A stretch of 30,180 nucleotides of DNA from a virus, in IMG/VR virus record IMGVR_UViG_3300042860_001859, positions 1 to 30,180 of that record, one strand, 5' to 3'. A program made the translations under genes and the position numbers. The first letter of the stretch is position 1. Each line of letters starts with the position of its first letter. Of the stretch, positions 1-7,159 are shown in pieces. Under the pieces are notes generated by a model. That model was not told the origin of the DNA. It made no database searches and was given only the letters and a program-made list of their open reading frames with translations.

Positions 1-294
1 GGTGCGGGCGTGGTGGTCGATGCTGTCGGCCCGCTGGTGCGGGCGTGGTGGTCGATGCTGTCGGCCCGCTGGTGCGGGCGTGGTGGTCGATGCTGTCGGC
101 CCGCTGGTGCTGGCGTGGTGGTCGATGCTGTCGGCCCGCTGGTGCTGGCGTGGTGGTCGATGCTGTCGGCCCGCTGGTGCTGGCGTGGTGGTCGATGCTG
201 TCGGCCCGCTGGTGCTGGCGTGGTGGTCGATGCTGTCGGCCCGCTGGTGCGGGCGTGGTGGTCGATGCTGTCGGCCCGTGGTGCGGGCGTGGTG
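1..294. repeat. 35-bp tandem repeat array, open at left edge
   Basis: The array has seven full 35-bp units (1-245), an eighth of 34 bp (246-279, one base lost near its end) and a partial ninth (280-294). The units are identical except at their sixth base. Units 1-3, 8 and 9 read GGTGCGGGCG at the start, and units 4-7 read GGTGCTGGCG. In the G variant, CCCGC-TGGT-GCGGG across the unit junction can form a short hairpin, which the T variant breaks. Because 35 is not a multiple of three, every forward frame is open across the array, so the apparent reading frames there are artefacts. There are no spacers, so it is not CRISPR. Its role is unknown. Iteron, partition or protein-binding array are possibilities. 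The true left end lies outside the window. Confidence 0.95.
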
Positions 295-319
295 TTTCGC
301 CCGTAGTTATGCGCAGTGA

Positions 320-355
320 GCGGCCCGCGCCACTCCGTGAAGTGGCGCGGGCCGC
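320..355 (-). terminator. GC-rich hairpin, likely terminator of the leftward operon
   Basis: A perfect 15-bp inverted repeat, GCGGCCCGCGCCACT and its complement, flanks the 6-base loop CCGTGA. It lies 20 bases beyond the stop of the last leftward gene, where a terminator is expected. No T-run follows on either strand, so it may be Rho-assisted, may protect the 3' end, or may be a protein site. Its stem carries the CGGCCCG core also found in the array and the promoter region. Confidence 0.55.
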
Positions 356-375
356 TGGTGGCGCTGGTGGTGGTT

Positions 376-1245
376 TTAGTTCAATTCGACCACACACTCA
401 CCCGCGCGAACGTACTCATCAACGAACCATTTCGCCCCAGCGGCGAAACGCTTGATAAACCCCAGTTCAACGGCCCGCGCCCGCAGCTTCGCGCCGCTCT
501 TCGCCCGCAACGCCACCACCACACCGCGCCCGTCAAACTCTGGCGTTCTCAGATCGTGAATATCACCGTCGACCGTGTCGACCGTGAACGTCTCGCCCGT
601 GGCGCGCGAAACGAAACGAACGCTGGCTGGAACAATGCCGAAGCGGTGAAGCGGCCCGAAGTAGTGGCTGTTAAACACCACCACCAGATTGACACCAGCG
701 GCATTCAAGGCGCGGGCCGTTTCAAACGTGGTGCGCTCTGAAACGGAATAGGAAACGTGGTAGTTCGCGGGCAACTCACCACGCCCGTACGCTGCGGCGT
801 GGTCTTCGTTCTTCGTATAGTTGTAGAACGTGATCGCAGGGTGGGCCGTGTAGACTTCGTGCGGATGATCAACGTCGCTTGCTACGTTGGTTCGGCAGAA
901 TCCGCGAACATCATCCCGCGCCGCCTTGCGGGCGAGCGCCGCAAGTTCACGCGCCAAACGAGCGTAGAACGTCGCAGGATCGTAGAACCAGAGGCGCGTA
1001 CGCTTCGTGGCGGCCTCCCGCACCGTTCGCGTTACGGTGCGACCCGCGAACCAGAGAACGCATACCAGAATACACGCCGCCGTCGCATGTGGGCAGACGT
1101 TGACGATGCCCGAACGCTTCGACGGTGCCAGCGTAACGCCAGCGTTAATCACCCGTTGCCCGTTGGGCAGTTTTCGGAGTTTCGTGTTGTCAGAAAGGAT
1201 AGAGCGGACGGACTTGTTAATGGTCGCAGTGTCGATAGTCTTCAT
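376..1245 (-). CDS. Phage protein with CP-x6-C-x3-C motif (GP88/DUF7227-like)
   Basis: This 289-residue protein resembles a phage family of unknown function related to the mycobacteriophage GP88 group. What can be seen: an NVCPHATAAC...C segment with cysteines at 51, 58 and 62; a basic helical stretch (about 75-110) containing KRTRLWFYDP; a central ITFYNYTK segment (138-145); an LPANYHVSYSVSE segment (158-170); and VDGDIHDLR (225-233) near the C-terminus, followed by GVVVALRAK. These blocks occur in the same order in family members I recall, which supports the assignment but not a function. The clustered cysteines could bind a metal. The start is ATG at 1243-1245, with AAAGG about 10 bases upstream. 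It is the last gene of a three-gene leftward operon and ends just before the hairpin at 320-355. No catalytic activity is claimed. Confidence 0.75.
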   Translation of the reverse strand: MKTIDTATINKSVRSILSDNTKLRKLPNGQRVINAGVTLAPSKRSGIVNVCPHATAACILVCVLWFAGRTVTRTVREAATKRTRLWFYDPATFYARLARELAALARKAARDDVRGFCRTNVASDVDHPHEVYTAHPAITFYNYTKNEDHAAAYGRGELPANYHVSYSVSERTTFETARALNAAGVNLVVVFNSHYFGPLHRFGIVPASVRFVSRATGETFTVDTVDGDIHDLRTPEFDGRGVVVALRAKSGAKLRARAVELGFIKRFAAGAKWFVDEYVRAGECVVELN

Positions 1246-1254
1246 GGTATGTAG

Positions 1255-1284
1255 CCTTTCGTTTCGTGGTGGTGGTGGTGGTCA
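1255..1284 (-). repeat. Leader repeat, copy 1 (ahead of the GP88-like gene)
   Basis: Read leftward, the segment contains the TGA stop of the upstream gene, a run of CCA triplets and then CACGAAACGAAAGG, which supplies the ribosome binding site of the next gene. Copy 2 (1541-1567) is almost identical but has one CCA triplet fewer. The copies probably arose by duplication of a gene-plus-leader unit, or are kept as a shared translation signal. Confidence 0.85.
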
Positions 1285-1533
1285 GTTAGGGAATCGAATG
1301 CTCTTGTTAGTGGGCCAGAATGTAACGCTGTTCCATTCATACTCGCTAACACTCTCTGGACGATCACTTCCGAAGTAGCAATCTACAACCCACTGCGGAA
1401 GAGTCTTCACGGTATCGGCATGCGCGGCAACTTCCGCCGTTAGTTCGTTCGTATCGTGGTCAAACGTGGTTTTTAGGAACCCCCACAATGCACCGTTGTA
1501 GAACACTGGCTGGTAGTCTGTTTCGATTTTCAT
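1282..1533 (-). CDS. Small unknown protein, 83 residues
   Basis: I do not recognise this family. The product starts MKIETDYQPVFYNG and ends in an aromatic-rich segment (YEWNSVTFWPTNK). It has no signal peptide, membrane segment or metal-binding motif, and it is mildly acidic. I chose ATG 1531-1533 over an upstream ATG at 1623 because AAAGGG sits directly before it and because the leader repeat (1541-1567) ends there; the upstream extension would run into the next gene. It is the middle gene of the leftward operon, 31 bases after the stop of the gene before it and 36 bases from the one after. The stop TGA lies inside leader repeat copy 1. An early regulatory or host-interaction role is possible, but nothing in the sequence shows one. 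Confidence 0.7.
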   Translation of the reverse strand: MKIETDYQPVFYNGALWGFLKTTFDHDTNELTAEVAAHADTVKTLPQWVVDCYFGSDRPESVSEYEWNSVTFWPTNKSIRFPN

Positions 1534-1540
1534 CGAATGC

Positions 1541-1567
1541 CCTTTCGTTTCGTGGTGGTGGTGGTCA
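1541..1567 (-). repeat. Leader repeat, copy 2 (ahead of the 83-residue gene)
   Basis: Read leftward this is TGA, CCA triplets and CACGAAACGAAAGG. It is the same element as at 1255-1284, one triplet shorter. The stop codon of the acidic gene is its first three bases, and the ribosome binding site of the next gene is its end. A shorter relative (CACGAAAGG, 1933-1941) precedes the first gene of the operon. Confidence 0.85.
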
Positions 1568-1924
1568 GTTAATGCGAATGATCGTGAGCATCTGATCAGA
1601 GTTGTCGAATTCATCCCCAGCATCTGATGAATCCAGCCATTCGCCCAGAGACTGAAACTCTACTTCGTTGCCAGCGCAGTCGGTATCGTATCCTTCCTCA
1701 CGATACTCGCGCTCTTCGGCGCCAAAATCAGTGTAGTTCCATTCCGCGCACCACCCGCGCCCACTCTCATCGCGAACGAGGAAACGTGGTTCTTCCGTCA
1801 GCGTGAAACTAGTAGCACCACACGCGCTCGCCTCTTCGCGAGTGCTGACGATATCGACCATCTGGCGCTCGTTCCACAGTTCAAACCGCTCGCCGCCATC
1901 TTTCCACACTTGCACAGCATTCAT
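1565..1924 (-). CDS. Small very acidic unknown protein, 119 residues
   Basis: This is the first gene of the leftward operon. I count 29 Asp/Glu against 10 Lys/Arg, for a net charge near -19. The acidic residues are spread along the chain, with a cluster at about 72-88 (GAEEREYREEGYD) and another near the end (DSSDAGDEFDNSD). There is no membrane segment or metal motif. The start is ATG 1922-1924 with AAAGG upstream; the reading frame extends back to 1975 but would cross the promoter candidate. Strongly acidic small early phage proteins are sometimes DNA mimics or inhibitors of host nucleic-acid enzymes. That is a possibility suggested by charge and position only. I do not recognise the family. 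Confidence 0.7.
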   Translation of the reverse strand: MNAVQVWKDGGERFELWNERQMVDIVSTREEASACGATSFTLTEEPRFLVRDESGRGWCAEWNYTDFGAEEREYREEGYDTDCAGNEVEFQSLGEWLDSSDAGDEFDNSDQMLTIIRIN

Positions 1925-1952
1925 CGTCTCGTCCTTTCGTGCTGAAGTCTCG

Positions 1953-1968
1953 CGGGCCGCGCGGCCCG
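1953..1968. promoter_or_regulatory. Perfect 16-bp palindrome, operator candidate
   Basis: CGGGCCGCGCGGCCCG is its own reverse complement. It lies roughly at +3 to +18 of a transcript starting about 7 bases after the leftward -10 element. A dimeric repressor bound here would block the promoter, and as RNA the segment could also fold. The half-site CGGCCCG recurs inside the promoter spacer and upstream of the -35. The regulator is not identified. Confidence 0.5.
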
Positions 1969-1977
1969 TTCGCATGA

Positions 1978-2005
1978 AGAATACGCTTCACGCGGGCCGT
2001 GTCAA
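1978..2005 (-). promoter_or_regulatory. Sigma-70-like promoter for the leftward operon
   Basis: Read leftward, there is a perfect -35 TTGACA (2005-2000), a 16-base spacer and a -10 TATTCT (1983-1978, four of six consensus bases). The predicted start near 1971 leaves a leader of about 47 bases before ATG 1924. The spacer contains a CGGCCCG copy. A TGAAG...CTTCA dyad overlaps the -10. Confidence 0.6.
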
Positions 2006-2320
2006 GTGTAATCGGCAACGGCCCGCGCGGAATTTAATTGGACACTTAGCACGATGAGAAAGAATCCGCAGAAGCCTATATTTCAGCGGCGAAACACTCA
2101 AGGTGTGCGCCCCGGCCCGTAAATCGTGGGGAAAATATCACACCCCCTATGGGTGGGGGATACGCCGTCGGGGCGGATTATGTAACAGACCGCTTGTCCC
2201 CAGACGGGCAGATTCCGGGGGGCGTACCCGATTTGCTGGGCGGCGTTTTCCAGCTCCTAGAACATGGAAAACCCGAGCCGACGATTTGGAGAAAAAACGC
2301 GCGTCCTGTAGGCTACGAGC

Positions 2321-3535
2321 GTGGCCTGCGACACCGGATGTTGCGGCGACAAGGAGGTCAAATCGTGTCCCGTCTGCGGGAGCGGTGTGCCTGCGTCTCT
2401 CGGGTACAAGCCGAGAAAGTATTGCTCGAGCCGCTGTGCCAGCATTGCGTCGAAGGGTCTGCATCTTCGCCGCAACCAGCCGTGCTTCTGCTTCAAGTGC
2501 GGAGTCCGCGTGGACTATCCAGGCCGTGGGCCGAGGTCTGGAATCCAGTGCGAAAAGTGCCTGGCCGCCTACTGCCGTCCAAGGAGGCTGCTTGATCAAG
2601 CGTGCGTCCGTTGCGGAGGGGCATTCAGTTCGCCGTACAAAAAGAAGTTCTGCTCTCGTCGGTGTCAGCATAACGGAAAAGGCATCATCCACGGCGATCC
2701 AATACAGTGCAAGCGATGCGGAAGGAACTTCAAGACAAACAAAGCGAATCAGCAGTATTGCTCGTATAAGTGCGCCTGCCAGGCGAAGGTTTATGAATGT
2801 CTCTGCTGCGGCGTTACATTCACACGCAAGAGGTATAAAAGCGGCGCCTACTCGGTGCAGTCGAAATACTGCTCTCGCGAATGCGCGTTCGACGCACGCC
2901 GCCGCAAACTGCCGTGTGCCTCTCGCCCGCTAGAGGTTGCCCATAAACTTGCCGGCTGGTTTCTCGAGTGGCGCCGAGAGGCCACTGAACCGCCGAAGCA
3001 CGAGACGATTGCCTGCGCCCGCTGCGGAGAGTCTGCCATCGTCGGCTTCGGCTCCGGCAAGACCATGTGTGATCGGTGCCAGCCGCTGCGGTTTTGCAGC
3101 GAATGTGGTTGTGAGTGTCAACCAGGAAGGCGGCTATGCGGCCAGTGTGCAAAAGACCGTCAAATCAAGAGCCGCCGCGAAAACAAGCGACGCAGAAGGC
3201 GGCTGTACGGTCACGCATGTACGTTCAGGCAAAGGTGCAAGAAGTACGGCGCCGCCTACACCAAGGTGAGCAAGAAGGTGGTCATGGACCGCGCCAACTG
3301 GGCCTGCCAGATATGCGGCTGCGAGTTGCTTCCATCATTCACCGTCATGCCAGGCACGAGGACGCCGCATCCTCGATGCCCAACCATCGACCACATCGCC
3401 CCTCTGTCGCTGGGGCCGGACGGCCCAGGCCATGTCCTCGACAACTGCCAGGCCGCCTGCTGGAAGTGTAATTGCCTGCGGGGCGCGGAACCGCTCGACT
3501 CCTTTGTGCAGCGGTACGCTACAAGCCTAGACTAG
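2321..3535 (+). CDS. HNH endonuclease with multiple N-terminal zinc fingers
   Basis: This 404-residue protein probably nicks or cuts DNA. The C-terminal HNH fold shows CQICG (329-333), the catalytic-type DH pair (357-358), an Asn (375) and CWKC (380-383). In front of it lie about four treble-clef-like units of the form CxxC...(Y/F)CSxxC (about 16-39, 95-115, 130-151, 160-188), then more CxxC pairs (232-276) and a very basic stretch (about 283-307). HNH proteins beside terminase genes often take part in DNA packaging, and position makes this the favoured role. A homing-type HNH is the alternative. The start is GTG 2321, the first possible start after an in-frame TAG at 2309. Its ribosome binding site is weak. 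The C-terminus is 5 bases from the small terminase gene. Confidence 0.85.
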   Translation: MACDTGCCGDKEVKSCPVCGSGVPASLGYKPRKYCSSRCASIASKGLHLRRNQPCFCFKCGVRVDYPGRGPRSGIQCEKCLAAYCRPRRLLDQACVRCGGAFSSPYKKKFCSRRCQHNGKGIIHGDPIQCKRCGRNFKTNKANQQYCSYKCACQAKVYECLCCGVTFTRKRYKSGAYSVQSKYCSRECAFDARRRKLPCASRPLEVAHKLAGWFLEWRREATEPPKHETIACARCGESAIVGFGSGKTMCDRCQPLRFCSECGCECQPGRRLCGQCAKDRQIKSRRENKRRRRRLYGHACTFRQRCKKYGAAYTKVSKKVVMDRANWACQICGCELLPSFTVMPGTRTPHPRCPTIDHIAPLSLGPDGPGHVLDNCQAACWKCNCLRGAEPLDSFVQRYATSLD

Positions 3536-3540
3536 CAGTC

Positions 3541-4029
3541 ATGGCACGCGGCCCTGCCCCACTACCGAAGCACGTTCTCAAGCTCCGCGGTTCGGAGGAG
3601 GCGAACTACCGAGAGGAACTCGGTACGGCTCCGAAGAATATGCCGGTGCCGCCGGAGTGGATGCGCCCAGCCGCCAAGGCCATGTTCTCGCTCGTGTGCG
3701 AATACGCGACGCGAATGGGGACTCTGGCAGAGTCGGACGCCGAGGTCATCGCCAGGTATTCGGTCATTTGGGACAGGTGGCAAGAGGCCGAAAAGAACCT
3801 CGCCAAGATGGAGTCTGGATGGGTCGAGGTGCTGGCACCCGACGGATCGCTGCGATTCAGCAGGCCGTCTCGCTGGCAGTCACAGAGCAACCACTGCCAT
3901 GAGCAACTGCGGCAGTTGGAGACTGTTCTGGGCCTTACTCCGGCCGACCGCACGCGCCTTGGATACGGCGCCGTGAAGGTCACTTCAGACCCCGTGGACG
4001 CCCTCTTTGACGACGCAGCGACGGGTTGA
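3541..4029 (+). CDS. terS: Terminase small subunit, P27 family
   Basis: This 162-residue protein should recognise the packaging site on phage DNA and hand it to the large subunit. The N-terminal ARGPAPLPKHVLKLRG block is typical of the P27 (Terminase_4) small subunits. The middle is helical, with LAESDAEVIARYSVIWDRW (about 61-79), and the C-terminal helix holds LRQLETVLGLTPADRTRLG, also typical of the family. ATG 3541 is preferred over an in-frame upstream start inside the HNH gene, because the family signature begins directly after it. The end overlaps the start of the large subunit by 23 bases, as expected for coupled translation. The length fits the family. Confidence 0.92.
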   Translation: MARGPAPLPKHVLKLRGSEEANYREELGTAPKNMPVPPEWMRPAAKAMFSLVCEYATRMGTLAESDAEVIARYSVIWDRWQEAEKNLAKMESGWVEVLAPDGSLRFSRPSRWQSQSNHCHEQLRQLETVLGLTPADRTRLGYGAVKVTSDPVDALFDDAATG

Positions 4030-5515
4030 CATCCGCGAGTTCGCGCGGCTGCTGAAGCATACGGAGTCCCCGTTTACCGGCCAGCCGTTCATTCCGGCCC
4101 CGTGGCAGGACGAGTACCTCGACGCCCTCTTCAACACGAAGCGGCCGGACGGACGCCGCCAGTACCAGCGGAGCCTGCTGGCATTGCCTCGGAAGATGGG
4201 CAAGACGGCGATGTGCGGCGTGATCGGCGCCTACGAGGGCTTCTTTGGCGAGGCCGGCGGCCAGATTCTCATCGCTGCCGGGGATCGGAAGCAGGCGAGC
4301 CTCCTGTTCACGGCGTGCTCAAGGTACATCGAATCCTGCCCCGGCCTGCTGAAGCGGTGCAAAATCTACAAGAACTCCATCGTCATCCCGCACAAGCAGA
4401 GCACGATTCAGTTCCTTTCCAGCGAGCACAAGGGCAAGCACGGCTACAACCCGAGCCTGGTGGTGGTGGACGAATACCATGTCCAGACCAGCCGGGATCT
4501 GGTCGATGTGCTGGAATCGGGTATGGGTGCGCGAGCCGAGCCGCTCGTCATCTATGTGAGCACGGCCGGCATGGATCGCGTCGGCCCCTGCTATGACGAG
4601 TGGCAGCGGGCCTTGAAGGTCAGGGACGGCCTGATCGACGATCCGACGTTCCTGCCGTGCATCTTTGCGGCTCCTGACGATGCCGACCCGTTCGACGAGG
4701 CTACTTGGCGCATTGCCCAGCCGAACTACGGCACGACCGTACGGCAGGAGTTCATGGAACGCGAGGCGTCGCTCGCCCGCGAAAGCGTCGTCCAGGAGAT
4801 CAAGTTCAGGACACTGTACCTGAACCAGTGGGTGTCAAACGGGGCAAACCGCTACTTCCGCACCGGCACCATCGACAAGTGCCTTACTCCCACCAGGCCC
4901 ATCGGCGACCGCATCGCCTACTGCGGCCTCGACTTGTCGAGCAACACCGACACCACGGCGTTCGTCGCCGTCTGGGCTGACGATGACGGCTCGTTCGACG
5001 TTCACGCGCATCTCTTCATCCCAGAGGAGAACGCCGACAAGCCGGAAGCGCCGTATCGGCAATGGGCCAAGGATGGATTCGTTACACTAACAGAAGGCGA
5101 TCTTGTCGATTTTGACGCGGTTCGGAACTACGTCCTCTCGTTTTGCGAGAAGAACGCAGTCCGCGCCGTGGCTATTGATCGCTGGAATGCCACGCATATC
5201 ACGACCCAGTTGGTCGCTGAAGGGATTGACGTCAAGCCCTACGGACAGGGCTACGCCAGTTTGTCAGCGCCTACGAAGTTGCTTGAGGCGCTGGCGTTGG
5301 GAGGCCGGCTCCGACTCGGTGACAACAAGGCGATCGCCCTCCACTTGAGCAATATGCAGTGCCGCGTCGATGACGCCGGGAACGTCAAGCCTACAAAACA
5401 ACACTCTCACGCGACCGCAAGGATCGACGCCGCCGTGGCCTTGATCATGGCCTTGGGCCTCGCCAGCGGCGAAACCCACGGCCCCGAGGAAGACCCGAAA
5501 CTGGTGGTGTTCTAA
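4007..5515 (+). CDS. terL: Terminase large subunit (packaging ATPase/nuclease)
   Basis: This 502-residue motor protein pumps DNA into the prohead and cuts the concatemer. The ATPase half shows the Walker A-like segment PRKMGKT (61-67) and Walker B LVVVDE (151-156), then a coupling-motif candidate VIYVSTAG (181-188). The RNase H-like nuclease half shows acidic residues in YCGLDLSS (Asp 309), AVAIDRW (Asp 390) and ARIDAAVAL (Asp 474). The layout matches the Terminase_1 (HK97/P27-partner) group. The start is TTG 4007, inside the small subunit gene; no in-frame ATG or GTG lies close by, and the family N-terminus (DIREFARLLKH...F) begins a few residues later. The portal gene follows after 3 bases. 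Confidence 0.97.
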   Translation: MTTQRRVDIREFARLLKHTESPFTGQPFIPAPWQDEYLDALFNTKRPDGRRQYQRSLLALPRKMGKTAMCGVIGAYEGFFGEAGGQILIAAGDRKQASLLFTACSRYIESCPGLLKRCKIYKNSIVIPHKQSTIQFLSSEHKGKHGYNPSLVVVDEYHVQTSRDLVDVLESGMGARAEPLVIYVSTAGMDRVGPCYDEWQRALKVRDGLIDDPTFLPCIFAAPDDADPFDEATWRIAQPNYGTTVRQEFMEREASLARESVVQEIKFRTLYLNQWVSNGANRYFRTGTIDKCLTPTRPIGDRIAYCGLDLSSNTDTTAFVAVWADDDGSFDVHAHLFIPEENADKPEAPYRQWAKDGFVTLTEGDLVDFDAVRNYVLSFCEKNAVRAVAIDRWNATHITTQLVAEGIDVKPYGQGYASLSAPTKLLEALALGGRLRLGDNKAIALHLSNMQCRVDDAGNVKPTKQHSHATARIDAAVALIMALGLASGETHGPEEDPKLVVF

Positions 5516-5518
5516 GCG

Positions 5519-7159
5519 ATGCCTGACTTCGACGACGAAAACATCGGCGACATCCTGGAGTTGCGATCCAGCCTCTCCCGCGTCTTCGAGGAAATCGTCG
5601 AGAACAACAAGACGACGGCCGGCGTCACCGTCAGTCCCGAGAGCAGCCTCCAGTGCAGCGCGGTACTTTGCTGCGTAAGAGTGCTATCCGAAAGCATCGC
5701 GTCGATGCCCTTCAACCTCTACCGGCGTCTGCCGGGTGGAGGCAAGGAAATCGCCGAAGACCAGCCGCTCCAGGAAGTCCTCGCCTACCAGCCGAATGAC
5801 TGGATGACGAGTTTCGAGTGGCGGGAGTGGATGATGAGCCAGTTGCTCCTCTGGGGCAACGCCTACTCCCTCATCAAGCCCGGCCGCCGCGGGGCCGTCG
5901 ATCAACTGATCCCCCTGCACGCCAGCCGGATGAAGATCGTCCGGCTCGAGAACGGCCGGCTCCAGTACCAATACACCGAGCCGATGCAGGCCGAGCCGAA
6001 GAAGTACCGGCAGGATCAGATTTTCCACCTCCGCTGGCTCTCGAGCGACGGCGTCACCGGCTACATCCCGATCTCGCTCGCCAAGGACGCCATCGCCCTC
6101 GCCAGGGCGACGGAACTGCACTCGAGCGCGTTCTTTGGCAACGGCGCCCAGACGGGGACGTACATCGAAACCGACCAGCCGTTCAAGCCTGACGCGCTGC
6201 GGAACTTCAAGAGCCAGTGGGACGACGCCCACCGCGGCCCGACCAAAGCGTTCTCCACCGTGGTCATGCCCTTCGGCTTCCACAAGAAGAACGACCCCGT
6301 CAACAACCAGCACGCGGAGCTTATCGCCACACGCCGCTATGCAGTCGAAGAAATCTCGCGCGGCTATCGGGTGCCGTTACATCTCCTCGGCGATTTGAGC
6401 AACGTCCGCTACAACTCCGTCGAGCAGTCGGCCATCGACTTCGCGACGTTCTCGCTCATTCCGCACTGCCGGCGGTGGCAGTTTGCCGCCCGTCGCGACT
6501 TGATCGCGGACTCGGCCAACTACTTCGTCGAGTTCGATATGTCGGCGCTCATGGCCGGCGACTACCAGGCCCGCTCGCAGTTTCTGCGAGAGATGTTCAA
6601 CATGGGCTGCTTGAGTGTCGACGAAATCCGCGGCCAGATCGGCTACAACCCGCTCCCCGACGGCCTCGGCAACAAGCGGTTTGTCCAGGTGAATATGCAA
6701 CTCCTGGACGCCTTCACCGTCGAGAATCCGACGGGCGCGCCCGGCGAGCCGGCGACGGACGCCTCCAGCGATGACAGCATGGACGATGACGCCGACGAGC
6801 AGGAGGCCACCGACGGCAACGACGGGCCGACGCCTGCGGACGCCGCCACCAGCGACCGCTCCGCGGCCGAGGTGCTCTTCCGCACGACGCTCCGGCGGCT
6901 CGCGGCCGTCGAGGCCGACGGGATTCTCGAGCGCCGCAACAAGCCGGGGAAGTTGCAGGCGTGGCTCGAGGCCCACGAGCAGCGGATGAAGACCGAACTG
7001 CTGGACGCCGCCAAGGCCACTGGCCGCGACATCGAGGCGTTCGTGCTTGCGTGGATGGAAGAGACGAGAAACCGCCTCCTGGAGTGTCACCGCTCCGGCA
7101 GGCCGTATGAGGAGGCGACGAAGTCATGGACGGATCGTGCGAACTTGAGCGACGCCTGA
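5519..7159 (+). CDS. Portal protein, HK97 family
   Basis: This 546-residue subunit should form the dodecameric ring at one capsid vertex through which DNA passes. Recognisable blocks are the N-terminal VSPESSLQCSAVLCCVRVLSESIASMP (two family signatures here joined), LLWGNAYSLIKPGRRG (about 111-126), QIFHLRWLSSDGVTGYIPISLAK, and the clip/stem region with YAVEEISRGYRVPLHLLGD followed by SNVRYNSVEQ. This order is that of Phage_portal (PF04860). After residue about 405 there is a linker rich in Asp, Ala and Glu, then a helical C-terminal segment with LRRLAAVEADGIL that resembles the C-terminal extensions of other portals. The end overlaps the protease gene by 34 bases. Confidence 0.96.
   Translation: MPDFDDENIGDILELRSSLSRVFEEIVENNKTTAGVTVSPESSLQCSAVLCCVRVLSESIASMPFNLYRRLPGGGKEIAEDQPLQEVLAYQPNDWMTSFEWREWMMSQLLLWGNAYSLIKPGRRGAVDQLIPLHASRMKIVRLENGRLQYQYTEPMQAEPKKYRQDQIFHLRWLSSDGVTGYIPISLAKDAIALARATELHSSAFFGNGAQTGTYIETDQPFKPDALRNFKSQWDDAHRGPTKAFSTVVMPFGFHKKNDPVNNQHAELIATRRYAVEEISRGYRVPLHLLGDLSNVRYNSVEQSAIDFATFSLIPHCRRWQFAARRDLIADSANYFVEFDMSALMAGDYQARSQFLREMFNMGCLSVDEIRGQIGYNPLPDGLGNKRFVQVNMQLLDAFTVENPTGAPGEPATDASSDDSMDDDADEQEATDGNDGPTPADAATSDRSAAEVLFRTTLRRLAAVEADGILERRNKPGKLQAWLEAHEQRMKTELLDAAKATGRDIEAFVLAWMEETRNRLLECHRSGRPYEEATKSWTDRANLSDA

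Larger units (their letters stand above)
1925..2320. other. Divergent intergenic region between the leftward and rightward blocks
   Basis: The 396 bases between the leftward operon and the rightward HNH gene hold the leftward promoter candidate (1978-2005), a 16-bp palindrome (1953-1968), and further copies of CGGGCCG/CGGCCCG at about 1994-2000, 2020-2026 and 2113-2119. Beyond these there is a CCCCC-TATGGGT-GGGGG inverted repeat at 2143-2159. I see no convincing rightward -35/-10 pair; TTGGAC (2038-2043) with AGAATC 17 bases later is weak. No gene is supported here. Confidence 0.6.

Noticed and set aside
1-294. CRISPR array
   Set aside because: Units follow each other directly with no variable spacers, and no cas gene is nearby.
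2-455. Several forward reading frames across the 35-bp array (repetitive Trp/Ala/Val-rich proteins)
   Set aside because: The 35-bp unit rotates the frame, so all three frames are open by chance. There is no ribosome binding site, and the frames end after the array in unrelated sequence.
316-1254. Forward reading frames of 141, 165 and 123 residues opposite the leftward genes
   Set aside because: They are antisense to the recognisable GP88-like protein, are Arg-rich shadows of GC-rich coding, and have no ribosome binding site.
2103-2933. Forward 276-residue frame and reverse 181-residue frame overlapping the HNH gene
   Set aside because: The overlapping frame at 2321-3535 has clear zinc-finger and HNH motifs. 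These two are Arg/Ala/Ser-rich shadows.
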